From Sulfurimonas sp. (GTDB lineage: Bacteria > Campylobacterota > Campylobacteria > Campylobacterales > Sulfurimonadaceae), in NCBI RefSeq assembly GCF_027056685.1, contig NZ_JALUKE010000063.1, forward strand, positions 1 to 37,863: a stretch of DNA of 37,863 bases, read 5' to 3'. This document shows positions 29,251-37,863 of the stretch, one piece after another; the stretch's first letter is position 1; each line of letters opens with the position of its first letter. The notes beneath the pieces were generated by a model. The model made no database searches. It had not been told where the DNA came from and saw only the letters and a program-made list of their open reading frames with translations. The position numbers were made by a program, and so were the translations under genes.

Positions 29251-30375
29251 ATGGAAAACCTAAGCTATTATGAAATATTAGAAGTATCAAGTGATGCTGA
29301 TAAGACTACAATTAAAAAAGCGTATAGAAAAATGGCAAAACAGTATCATCCAGATAAAAATGCTGGTGATAAAGAGGCAGAGTATAAGTTTAAACTTGTA
29401 AATGAAGCATATCAATGTCTTAGCGATGAGCAACAACGAAGTATTTATGACCGTTATGGAAAAGAGGGTCTTCAAGGAATGGGAGGTAGCTCTCGTTCAT
29501 CTTCTGGTTTTGATGATTTAGGCAGTATGTTTGAAGAGATGTTTAGTGGATTTGGTGGAGGGGGCGGAAGAAGACGCCAAAACCCCGCAGATATGGATAA
29601 ATACCCACTTGACATCAATGTAGATATGTATATTAATTTTAATGAAGCTATCTTTGGATGTGAAAAAGAGATAGAATTCACTTACAAAAAATCTTGTCAA
29701 AAATGTAAAGGCACCGGTGCAAAAGACGGAAAACTTTCAACCTGTTCACAATGTAAAGGTCAAGGCCAAATTTACATGAAACAGGGCTTTATGACATTTT
29801 CACAGACCTGTCCAGTTTGTAATGGAACAGGAACTGCAGCAACAGAGCCTTGTAAAACTTGTAATGGACACGGCTATGAAGAGGTAAGAGAAACAGTCAA
29901 AATCAGTGTACCAAAAGGTATTGACAGTGGTAATCGCCTAAGAGTATCAGGCAAAGGAAATATTGGCAAGAAAGGGCATCGTGGAGATTTATATGTCACT
30001 TTTGAGGTAAAACCAGACAAACATTTCATAAGAGATGACAATGATGTATACATAGAAATTCCTGTATTTTTTACGCAGGCAATCAAAGGTGATACACTTA
30101 CAATTCCATCACTCACAGGTGAACTAGAACTCAAACTTGATGTTGGAACAAAAGACAAACAACGCTTTACTTTTAGAGGCGAGGGAATTGAAGATGTACA
30201 TGGACATGGCAAAGGTAACCTTATTGCGGTAGTAAATATTCAGTATCCTAAAAAGCTCAATGATGAGCAACTCGAACTCTTAAATAAACTTCAAGAATCA
30301 TTTGGAATAGAATCAAAACCACATGAAGGTGTTTTGGATTCCGTAATAGACAAAATGAAAAACTGGTTTAAATAG
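29251..30375 (+). CDS. dnaJ: Chaperone DnaJ
   Basis: J domain with HPD ([10 protein letters not shown]), Gly-rich linker, four CxxCxGxG repeats. Confidence 0.98.
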   Translation: MENLSYYEILEVSSDADKTTIKKAYRKMAKQYHPDKNAGDKEAEYKFKLVNEAYQCLSDEQQRSIYDRYGKEGLQGMGGSSRSSSGFDDLGSMFEEMFSGFGGGGGRRRQNPADMDKYPLDINVDMYINFNEAIFGCEKEIEFTYKKSCQKCKGTGAKDGKLSTCSQCKGQGQIYMKQGFMTFSQTCPVCNGTGTAATEPCKTCNGHGYEEVRETVKISVPKGIDSGNRLRVSGKGNIGKKGHRGDLYVTFEVKPDKHFIRDDNDVYIEIPVFFTQAIKGDTLTIPSLTGELELKLDVGTKDKQRFTFRGEGIEDVHGHGKGNLIAVVNIQYPKKLNDEQLELLNKLQESFGIESKPHEGVLDSVIDKMKNWFK

Positions 30376-30376
30376 C

Positions 30377-31678
30377 TTAGAGGTGCTTTAGAGCCTCATA
30401 AGCACAATCCATCATTATATCTATCTCCTCTTTTGTGATAATATAAGGCGGCATAAAATAGACAATATGCCCAAGTGGTCGCAGTAAAACGCCATGTTTC
30501 AAACCGTACTTATAAACTTTTAAGCCTATTCTCTCTTGCGGTTCATACCCTTTTAATTCTACCACAGCCACCATGCCCGTTTGACGGATCTCTTTTACAT
30601 TTGGAAGTTTCTCAAATTTTTGAAGTTTTTGTGCCATATAGCTAGAGAGTTCTCTATTTTTTTCTATAATATTTTCATTTTCAAAAATATCGAGTGTTGC
30701 GTTTGCAGCAGCACAAGCAAGAGCATTTCCTGTATAAGAGTGTGAATGTAAAAAGGCTTTATGTTTGTTATAATCACAATAAAATTTCGCATAAATTTCA
30801 TTTGAAGTCAGTACAACAGAGAGTGGCAGATACCCTCCCGTAAGCCCTTTTGAAAGCACTAAAAAATCAGGAGAAATACCCGCTTTTTGCGATGCAAATA
30901 GCTCGCCTGTACGCCCAAATCCAACCATTACTTCATCGGCGATAAGATGCACATTATATTTTGTACAAATTTCTCGAACACGCACCAAAAAGAGAGGATG
31001 ATACATATGCATATACCCTGCTCCTTGAATCAATGGTTCAAGAATTATAGCGCTTATTGCATCAGCTCTTTGCTCACATAGAGTCTCAAACGCAGCAGCT
31101 GCGTTTAGTGCAGCTTCTTCACTCATATCTTTGGGAACCTGCGTTTGAATAGTTTCAAGAAGAAGTGGTGCATAGGTATCTTTGTAAAGTTCTACATCCC
31201 CAACACTAAGCGCACCGATTGTCTCACCATGATATGAATTTTTGAGCGATACAAACAGGGGTTTTGTTATACCATCATTCAAATGTGCATGAAAACTCAT
31301 CTTAAGCGCTACTTCAACAGCAGAAGAGCCATTGTCTGAATAAAAACATTTATCTAAATGTGGCGGTGTTAGCTCTACAAGTCTCTCAGAGAGTTTTACC
31401 ACCTGTTCATGTGTAAATCCGGCAAGTATGACATGTTCAAGGCTCTCTAACTGCTCTTTTATCTTCTCATTTATATAACTGTTAGTGTGTCCAAACATAT
31501 TTACCCACCAACTACTAATGGCATCTATATATCTATTACCCTCAAAATCTTCCAAGTAAATTCCATGTGCTTTTTTTATAGGAATAAGAGGAAGTGTTTC
31601 ATGATCTTTCATTTGAGTACAAGGATGCCAAAGGACATCTAGGTCTCTATTTTTCAATTCTTCATTTTTCATAAGCAA
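30377..31678 (-). CDS. bioA: Adenosylmethionine-8-amino-7-oxononanoate aminotransferase
   Basis: LWHPCTQMKDHE, YIDAISSWWVNMFGH, SDNGSSAVEVALKM, LIADEVMVGFGRTGELFA. Confidence 0.96.
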   Translation of the reverse strand: MLMKNEELKNRDLDVLWHPCTQMKDHETLPLIPIKKAHGIYLEDFEGNRYIDAISSWWVNMFGHTNSYINEKIKEQLESLEHVILAGFTHEQVVKLSERLVELTPPHLDKCFYSDNGSSAVEVALKMSFHAHLNDGITKPLFVSLKNSYHGETIGALSVGDVELYKDTYAPLLLETIQTQVPKDMSEEAALNAAAAFETLCEQRADAISAIILEPLIQGAGYMHMYHPLFLVRVREICTKYNVHLIADEVMVGFGRTGELFASQKAGISPDFLVLSKGLTGGYLPLSVVLTSNEIYAKFYCDYNKHKAFLHSHSYTGNALACAAANATLDIFENENIIEKNRELSSYMAQKLQKFEKLPNVKEIRQTGMVAVVELKGYEPQERIGLKVYKYGLKHGVLLRPLGHIVYFMPPYIITKEEIDIMMDCAYEALKHL

Positions 31679-31764
31679 ATTATAGCTTTGTAGCGCCTCT
31701 TTATCAAGTTTTAATACGAATTTACATAGAATTACATAAATTTGATACAGAAGGTATAATTTAT

Positions 31765-33231
31765 ATGATTACGTGGATGCAAAGGCACAAAAAGTGGCTA
31801 ATAATAACTATTTGGATTTCAACTATCGCTTTTATTGGTGCTGGTTTTGTAGGATGGGGGCAATATAGCTACGGAAACAAAGCTGGAGCAGTTGCAAAAG
31901 TAGGAGATATTAAAATTTCTCAAAGTCAACTTCAAAAAGCTTACTCTCGTTTATACAGCCAATATAGCCAAGCACTACAGGGTAATTTTGATGAAGAAAA
32001 AGCAAAACAATATGGACTAAAACAACAAGCACTTCAAAGTTTACTCCAACAAGCACTCATTTTAAACCTTGCTTCTTCATATGATTTACTTACAACAAAT
32101 GATGAACTAATAAAAGCCTTGGAAGCACAAAAAGCTTTTCAAGAAAATGGTGTTTTCAATAAAGAAGTATACAAACAAGTACTTGCACAAAATAGACTCA
32201 CACCTACAGAGTATGAAACTGAATTAAAAAAAGAGTTATTAATAGAAAAAACTCTTAAACTCCTTCCTATTGAAGTCTCAAAAAATGAGCAAAATATTCT
32301 TGCTTCAATATTTAAAATAGCAGATAAAATCAAATATAAAAAAATTACACTTAATAATATTAAAGTAAATATTACAGATGAAAAACTCAAAAAATTCTGG
32401 CAAAGCCGCAAAAATGATTTTATGAGTGATGTTATATACCAAGTAAAGTTTATAAAACAAGCTCCTGTTACAAAAGAGTATGATACGAAAAAAATAACAA
32501 ACTACTACCAAGAAAATAAAACACACTATAAAGCAAAAGATGGAAAAATTCTTCTTTTAGCAAAAGCGAAAAAACAGGTTATTCAAGAATTAAATCAAAA
32601 AGCAACAAAAGAACAAGCGTTAAGAATGTATATAGCATTTAAAAAAGATAGACTAAAAGCTGATGTTACACCAACAGAAGCTACTGTTTCTAAATCTAGT
32701 AATCCTTTTACTCCCGAAGCATTAGTAAAAATATCAAAACGCTCACTTGCAGATCCATTTATGAAACCTATTAAAGTTGGTGAGAGTTACTATATATTCA
32801 AACTAACAAAAATCACACCAGCGCAAGCAAAGAGTTTTACTGCTGCAAGAAAAGAACTTCTACCAATATATATGACAGAGATGAGAAAAGCAAATATTGT
32901 GAAACTAGCTACAAATTCTTTGAAGAATTTTTCAGGTAATACCACAGGGTTTGTTACTATAAACGCAGTAGATAAACTCACAGCTTTAGATAAAGTAGAA
33001 GCAACAAACTTTTTACAAAAACTTTTTGTTAGTGATAAGAAAAAAGGTTTTATAACGCTTAATGATGGAAATGTTATTTTGTATAACATTTTGGAACAAA
33101 AAATGCTTCCTAACACTAACATTAAATTGAATGGTGAAATGCGTAAGCTAAAAAGTGCAATGTTCAATGAAGGCTTAATTAAAAAGCTTCAAAAAATGTA
33201 CAAAACTGAGATATATATCAAAGGACTCTAA
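31765..33231 (+). CDS. PpiD/SurA-like periplasmic peptidyl-prolyl isomerase/chaperone (SurA_N-type)
   Basis: MITWMQRHKKWLIITIWISTIAFIGAGFVGWGQYSYG TM anchor and SurA_N-type helical region (AVAKVGDIKISQSQLQKAYSRLYSQY...QQALILNLASSYDL). Confidence 0.88.
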   Translation: MITWMQRHKKWLIITIWISTIAFIGAGFVGWGQYSYGNKAGAVAKVGDIKISQSQLQKAYSRLYSQYSQALQGNFDEEKAKQYGLKQQALQSLLQQALILNLASSYDLLTTNDELIKALEAQKAFQENGVFNKEVYKQVLAQNRLTPTEYETELKKELLIEKTLKLLPIEVSKNEQNILASIFKIADKIKYKKITLNNIKVNITDEKLKKFWQSRKNDFMSDVIYQVKFIKQAPVTKEYDTKKITNYYQENKTHYKAKDGKILLLAKAKKQVIQELNQKATKEQALRMYIAFKKDRLKADVTPTEATVSKSSNPFTPEALVKISKRSLADPFMKPIKVGESYYIFKLTKITPAQAKSFTAARKELLPIYMTEMRKANIVKLATNSLKNFSGNTTGFVTINAVDKLTALDKVEATNFLQKLFVSDKKKGFITLNDGNVILYNILEQKMLPNTNIKLNGEMRKLKSAMFNEGLIKKLQKMYKTEIYIKGL

Positions 33232-33232
33232 G

Positions 33233-34594
33233 TTGAGTAGAACTGTTTTAGCCATCGATATTGGCTCTACAAAAATCTGTGCAATAACTGCTGAAATAGA
33301 TAACAATAATGACATCTCTATAACAGGGGCTGGAACAACAAAGGCACAAGGGCTAAAAAAAGGTAGTATTACCAATATTGAATTAGCTTCTCGCAGTATT
33401 AAAACTGCAGTAGAAGATGCCAAACGAGTTTCAGGCAGTTCTATTTCAACTGCCATTGTCTCTATATCTGGAGCTTATACAAAAAGTTTAAACTCTAACG
33501 GTATAGTAAATATACAAAGTAAAGAAATATCTCTTGAAGAGATAAAACGTGTTATGCATACATCTTTATATAATGCTAACATTCCAAATGAATATGAAGT
33601 ACTTCATGCGCTTCCTTTTAATTTTAAAGTGGATGATCAAGATTACATTGAAGATCCATTGGGAATGAATGCCTCACGCTTAGAAGTTGAAACACACATC
33701 ATTACAACACAAAAATCAAATCTAAATAATCTAAAAAAAGCGGTAAAAGGAGCAGGCATTGAAGTAGAGAATATTGTGCTCAATAGTTATGCTTCTGCTA
33801 TTGCAACGCTTAATGAAGATGAAAGAGAGTTAGGTGCTGCTGTAATTGATATGGGTGGCAACACAAGTAACATTGCTATCTATTCAGGCAACTCAATAAG
33901 ATACAATGAATATCTTGGTGTCGGTTCAAATCATGTTACAAGTGATTTGTCGATGGCACTGCATACACCGCTTAATGTTGCAGACAAGGTCAAGTTGACT
34001 TATGGTTCATTACTTACACCTAGTAATGAACTTATTGAGTTACCTATAATTGGAGATGAGAACACTACACATGAGGTTTCTCTTGAAGTTGTACACAATG
34101 TCATCTTTGCTCGTGTGGAAGAGACCCTTATGATTTTGGCACAGTTTATTGAAAATAGTGGCTTAAAAGATCAAATTGGTGCAGGGATTGTCCTGACTGG
34201 TGGTTTTTCAAAAATGGATGGTATTAGAGACTTAGCTGTTGCTACTTTTGGTTCAATACCTGTGAGGCTTGCAAAACCAATGGAGATGAATGGACTTTTC
34301 GACTCTCTTAGAGGACCGGAATTTTCTAGTGCTATTGGTCTTATTATGTATTCTGCAAATGCATATACAAGATATGAAATTGATGTAAATAAACGTGTAC
34401 GCCATACAAATGAGATGCCAGTAGAACAAAGTAGTGTTGATTTTAGTAACACTCCAGATATTCCAGTTGCACCATCTGAAGAACCGAAAAAAGCAAAAAT
34501 GATTAATCTGGCAGTGGAAGATGCAAAAGAGAAGAAGAGTGATGAAGCAAGTAGCTTGAACAAGTTTTGGAACTGGGCGACCCAGTTATTTTAA
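33233..34594 (+). CDS. ftsA: Cell division protein FtsA (TTG start)
   Basis: VLAIDIGSTKICAITAE, AAVIDMGGNTSNIAIY, GIVLTGGFSKMDGI. Confidence 0.97.
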   Translation: MSRTVLAIDIGSTKICAITAEIDNNNDISITGAGTTKAQGLKKGSITNIELASRSIKTAVEDAKRVSGSSISTAIVSISGAYTKSLNSNGIVNIQSKEISLEEIKRVMHTSLYNANIPNEYEVLHALPFNFKVDDQDYIEDPLGMNASRLEVETHIITTQKSNLNNLKKAVKGAGIEVENIVLNSYASAIATLNEDERELGAAVIDMGGNTSNIAIYSGNSIRYNEYLGVGSNHVTSDLSMALHTPLNVADKVKLTYGSLLTPSNELIELPIIGDENTTHEVSLEVVHNVIFARVEETLMILAQFIENSGLKDQIGAGIVLTGGFSKMDGIRDLAVATFGSIPVRLAKPMEMNGLFDSLRGPEFSSAIGLIMYSANAYTRYEIDVNKRVRHTNEMPVEQSSVDFSNTPDIPVAPSEEPKKAKMINLAVEDAKEKKSDEASSLNKFWNWATQLF

Positions 34595-34606
34595 AGGAGT
34601 GAGATA

Positions 34607-35725
34607 ATGGAACCATTTATAGTTGAAGAAGCACATAATCCTAACGGAGCAAGAATTATAGCAGTCGGTGTTGGCGGTGGCGGCGGTAATATGATAGGTC
34701 ACATGATCAATGAGAATGTGACAGGCATTGAAATGATGCTTATCAATACTGATGCACAGGTCTTAAGTGAGACAAACGCAGCAACACGCATTCAGATAGG
34801 AGCAAAGCTCACTAAAGGTCTTGGTGCAGGAATGAAACCAGAGATTGGTAAAGATTCTGCATTGGAGAATTATGATGAGATAAGAGAAGCACTTGATGGC
34901 GCAGATATTGTATTTATCTCTGCTGGTTTAGGTGGTGGTACAGGAACAGGAGCTGCTCCAGTTGTTGCACAAATTGCAAAAGAGGTTGGTGCGCTGACTA
35001 TCTCTGTCGTCACAAAACCTTTCCGCTTTGAAGGAAACAGAAGGCTCAAACTTGCTGAGAGTGGATTGGAAGAACTTAAAAAAGAGAGTGATTCTATTGT
35101 AGTTATTCCAAATGATAAACTTCTCTCTATCATAGACAGAAAACTTGGATTGAAAGAGAGTTTTAAGATTGTAGATGCAATTTTAGCACAAGCTGTTAGT
35201 GGCACTTCTGGTGTTATCCTCTCAAGTGGAGATAATGACATCAACCTTGACTTTGCTGACTTACAAACTGTTATGAGTCATAAAGGTATGGCACTTATGG
35301 GTGTTGGCGAACATGAGGGAGAAAATGCTGCTTATGAAGCTATTAAAGCTGCTATTGAATCTCCACTACTTGATAATATGTCTATTAATGGCGCAATGGG
35401 TGTGTTAGTTCATTTTAGTATGCATCCAGACTTTCCAATGTTAGAGCTTGCGGATGCCATGGATGTTGTTCATGAAAGTGCGCATGATGATGCTGAAGTT
35501 ATCTGGGGAACATCAACAGACACTACACTTCCTGAAAATTATGTGAAAATTACTATTGTCGCTACTGGCTTTGAAAGAGATCTTGCCACTACAAATAATG
35601 AAGACTTTGTAAGTGAAACTCCAGTAGCTCCTCGTGCAAAGGTTCGTCCACGACTTGTTGTTGGTGGAGACTTAGACAGCGACTATCTTGATATTCCAGC
35701 ATATATGAGAAATCAACAAGACTAA
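34607..35725 (+). CDS. ftsZ: Cell division protein FtsZ
   Basis: IAVGVGGGGGNMIGHM, GLGGGTGTGAAPVVAQIAKE tubulin signature, KPFRFEGNRR, C-terminal DIPAYMRNQ. Confidence 0.99.
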   Translation: MEPFIVEEAHNPNGARIIAVGVGGGGGNMIGHMINENVTGIEMMLINTDAQVLSETNAATRIQIGAKLTKGLGAGMKPEIGKDSALENYDEIREALDGADIVFISAGLGGGTGTGAAPVVAQIAKEVGALTISVVTKPFRFEGNRRLKLAESGLEELKKESDSIVVIPNDKLLSIIDRKLGLKESFKIVDAILAQAVSGTSGVILSSGDNDINLDFADLQTVMSHKGMALMGVGEHEGENAAYEAIKAAIESPLLDNMSINGAMGVLVHFSMHPDFPMLELADAMDVVHESAHDDAEVIWGTSTDTTLPENYVKITIVATGFERDLATTNNEDFVSETPVAPRAKVRPRLVVGGDLDSDYLDIPAYMRNQQD

Positions 35726-35731
35726 TCTTCA

Positions 35732-36031
35732 TTGAACTCTTTTTCTAAAATTATGAAGGCCAAATCACTCCTTGGTCTTCGTGAAAAATCTTCTCTAAAA
35801 GAGATTAAAAACAGATACAAAAACCTTATGAAAAAATGGCATCCAGATAAGCACAGAGATGATATTGAAAAAGCAAATCAGATGAGTATGCAGATAAATG
35901 AAGCATATGAAACTATACTCAAATACTGCAATAATTATGAATACCCTTTTGATGAAGAAAGTGTTAAAAAAAGCACTTATACTCCAAATGAGTGGTGGAA
36001 CGACAAATTTGGTACAGGTAACAATATCTAA
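35732..36031 (+). CDS. Small J-domain protein (TTG start)
   Basis: SLLGLREKSSLKEIKNRYKNLMKKWHPDKH...INEAYETIL: J domain with HPD and no zinc-finger region. Confidence 0.85.
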   Translation: MNSFSKIMKAKSLLGLREKSSLKEIKNRYKNLMKKWHPDKHRDDIEKANQMSMQINEAYETILKYCNNYEYPFDEESVKKSTYTPNEWWNDKFGTGNNI

Positions 36032-36987
36032 AGAAAAACTCCATTTTTAAAATAATAAAAGAGAGGATACGCAGTTATAACAATAACATAAAGTGTGTCA
36101 AAAAATAGTGAAATCTTAAATCTTAAATCATTCTCTTTTTTACTAAACGCAATAAGCCCTAGAACAATTCCATAAAATGTCCCTGCAAAAAGAAGAGTAT
36201 ATAAGAAATACCCTACATAATGATAATCTTTTTGTAACATACAAAATGGACAATGATGCGTTGGTAATTCATAAATATATGTTCCAAAAAACCCAATCAA
36301 AGAGATAAGAGCAATAATCATAAACAGAAGATTAAAAATAGAATAGAAGTATCTATTTTTAGCAATATAGGCAGCAATGATAAAAAGATAAATACCATAA
36401 AAAAGAGTTAGCAAATAGAGCGGTTTCGCTCCTATAATATCTGCCATATATGTTCCACTTGTTGTAGAGTAAATAGAACCACAGCAATCAACTACACTAT
36501 TTACATCAATAGAAAAGAACATACTCATCTGCAAAATAATTTCAATAAGTAGTAAAATATAGGCAAAACTAAAGATAAAAAATTTCAATTTTAAATATCT
36601 TCTATCTTCAAGCTTCATATCTTCATTATTTAAAACTATCCAGTAACCAAAAAGATATAGATTAAGTATTTTCAACATTATAAGTGGTGTACCATATTGC
36701 GTTGCGTTTACAACCCCTGCCCCACACATAGCCCCTGGTAAAACAGTAGAAATTTTATCTAAGGTAAATATAAAAAAGATAAATAGTGGAATTTTAATAG
36801 CAAAAATAAACTTTATAATTGTTGCAACAAGATAACTCTGCTTTTCAAGTTTATACTGTAGTGCCGTCGTTTCATCTGCCTTATACTGCAGTAATATCTT
36901 GACAGCAAAATAAAATGCCACAGTTGCAAAAAGTAAAAATAGAATATTTAAAATATCAAGTGTGAGTATTTCAGGTGTTAGTAACAT
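36028..36987 (-). CDS. Polytopic membrane protein of unknown function with several Cys pairs
   Basis: Multiple hydrophobic TM segments; GAMCGAGVVN, VVDCCGSIYS, LPTHHCPFCMLQKDYHY; overlaps the adjacent ABC ATPase gene start. Confidence 0.75.
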   Translation of the reverse strand: MLLTPEILTLDILNILFLLFATVAFYFAVKILLQYKADETTALQYKLEKQSYLVATIIKFIFAIKIPLFIFFIFTLDKISTVLPGAMCGAGVVNATQYGTPLIMLKILNLYLFGYWIVLNNEDMKLEDRRYLKLKFFIFSFAYILLLIEIILQMSMFFSIDVNSVVDCCGSIYSTTSGTYMADIIGAKPLYLLTLFYGIYLFIIAAYIAKNRYFYSIFNLLFMIIALISLIGFFGTYIYELPTHHCPFCMLQKDYHYVGYFLYTLLFAGTFYGIVLGLIAFSKKENDLRFKISLFFDTLYVIVITAYPLFYYFKNGVFL

Positions 36988-37634
36988 TGTCCATCTTTTA
37001 CTTCAATAATTCTATCTACAAAATCCAAATGAAAAAAGAGTGGGTCATGCGTTGCTAAAATAATTGTTTTATTTGTTGCTTTTAGCCCTCTCATAATCTC
37101 TATAAAATCCAAAGAGAGTTTTTCATCCAAATTCGCTGTTGGTTCATCTGCTAGTATAATTTTAGGATTATTTACATTTGCACGGGCTATTGCCACCCTT
37201 TGTTGTTCACCACCCGAGAGATTTTTAACCAAGCTCTCCTCTTTATGCTTGATATTAAATAGCGTTACTGTTCTTTGAAATTTCTCTTCAAGTAACTCTC
37301 TCTCTAAGTTTTCAGGAAATAGAGGCAGTACAATATTATCATGCACACTCAATGTAGAGATAAGATTGTACCTTTGAAATATAAATCCAATATTATCGCG
37401 TCTAAATTCACTACAAAAATGGTCAGGCAGTTTTGAGATTTTTTTATTATCTACTATAACCTCTCCAGATGTTGGTTTTAAAAGTCCTGCAATCAAAGAG
37501 AGAATGGTACTTTTTCCACTTCCACTCACCCCTTTTAAAACAATAAACTCACCCTCTTTAAATTGTAAATCAACACCTTTAAGTGCCTGTACTTTATCGT
37601 CATAAGTTTTTATAACATTGTGTAGTTGTATCAT
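36978..37634 (-). CDS. ABC transporter ATP-binding protein (MacB/LolD-type)
   Basis: Walker [38 protein letters not shown]. Confidence 0.95.
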   Translation of the reverse strand: MIQLHNVIKTYDDKVQALKGVDLQFKEGEFIVLKGVSGSGKSTILSLIAGLLKPTSGEVIVDNKKISKLPDHFCSEFRRDNIGFIFQRYNLISTLSVHDNIVLPLFPENLERELLEEKFQRTVTLFNIKHKEESLVKNLSGGEQQRVAIARANVNNPKIILADEPTANLDEKLSLDFIEIMRGLKATNKTIILATHDPLFFHLDFVDRIIEVKDGQCY

Positions 37635-37863
37635 CGCATCACCTCATCCGCATCAATAGTAGCAACACGCCAGGAAGGAATGATTGTCGCTGCAATATAA
37701 ATAGGAACAGACAAGAAGAAAAGTAAGAAGAGCGTATCATAATCCATGACAAACGGAAGTGTAATGCTCTGCATACTATTATAGGATAAAAAGATATTTT
37801 TAATAATTGGAGCATTTAAAATATAGACATAAAAGAGTGCAAATAATACACCCATCAAATAAG
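37631..37863 (-). CDS. FtsX/MacB-type ABC transporter permease, C-terminal part (extends beyond the window)
   Basis: Hydrophobic C-terminus ending in [25 protein letters not shown]-like motif, typical of FtsX-family permeases; coupled to the ATPase ORF by a 4-nt overlap. Confidence 0.8.
   Translation of the reverse strand, partial: YLMGVLFALFYVYILNAPIIKNIFLSYNSMQSITLPFVMDYDTLFLLFFLSVPIYIAATIIPSWRVATIDADEVMR

Noticed and set aside
32790-33167. 125-aa minus-strand ORF inside the PpiD/SurA-like gene
   Set aside because: Antisense shadow ORF of a well-supported gene.
34171-34563. 130-aa minus-strand ORF inside ftsA
   Set aside because: Antisense to conserved ftsA coding; no recognisable family.
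34870-35244. 124-aa minus-strand ORF inside ftsZ
   Set aside because: Antisense to the FtsZ GTPase domain; Ser/Pro-rich low-complexity shadow ORF.

Overview
This 37.9-kb AT-rich window looks like chromosomal core genome of a Campylobacterota (epsilonproteobacterial) organism, probably Sulfurimonas-like. That placement is inferred from gene content and a fur-lysS-glyA-DUF1882-SPOR-aroE order resembling Campylobacter. It is densely coding, mostly housekeeping: argD (partial), a DUF302 lipoprotein, a stand-alone molybdopterin oxidoreductase with an orphan HlyD-like adaptor, cheV, oadGAB, htpG, an ABC-F ATPase, queF, class II DAHP synthase, GGDEF protein, cvpA, fur, lysS, desulforubrerythrin, glyA, SPOR protein, trpE, aroE, pldA, recR, mltA, dnaJ, bioA, PpiD/SurA-like protein, ftsA, ftsZ, a J-domain protein, and an ABC transporter with a Cys-rich membrane protein at the right edge. 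I saw no CRISPR array, rRNA, tRNA, prophage or transposase. The best unexplained signals are: (1) a ~269-bp intergenic element at 23370-23638 with 32-bp terminal inverted repeats, TA/TA ends and two large internal hairpins, which looks like a MITE or structured element; (2) a strongly repeated, strand-independent nonamer TAAACGCAG/CTGCGTTTA, 14 copies by hand count, used in more than one codon phase, which suggests a DNA-level signal (uptake-, Chi- or architecture-type); (3) a small QueF-like T-fold protein directly after queF that lacks the catalytic Cys; (4) convergent gene pairs whose terminator-like inverted repeats are built into both coding ends, in one case giving both proteins the same C-terminus (DSLKN).
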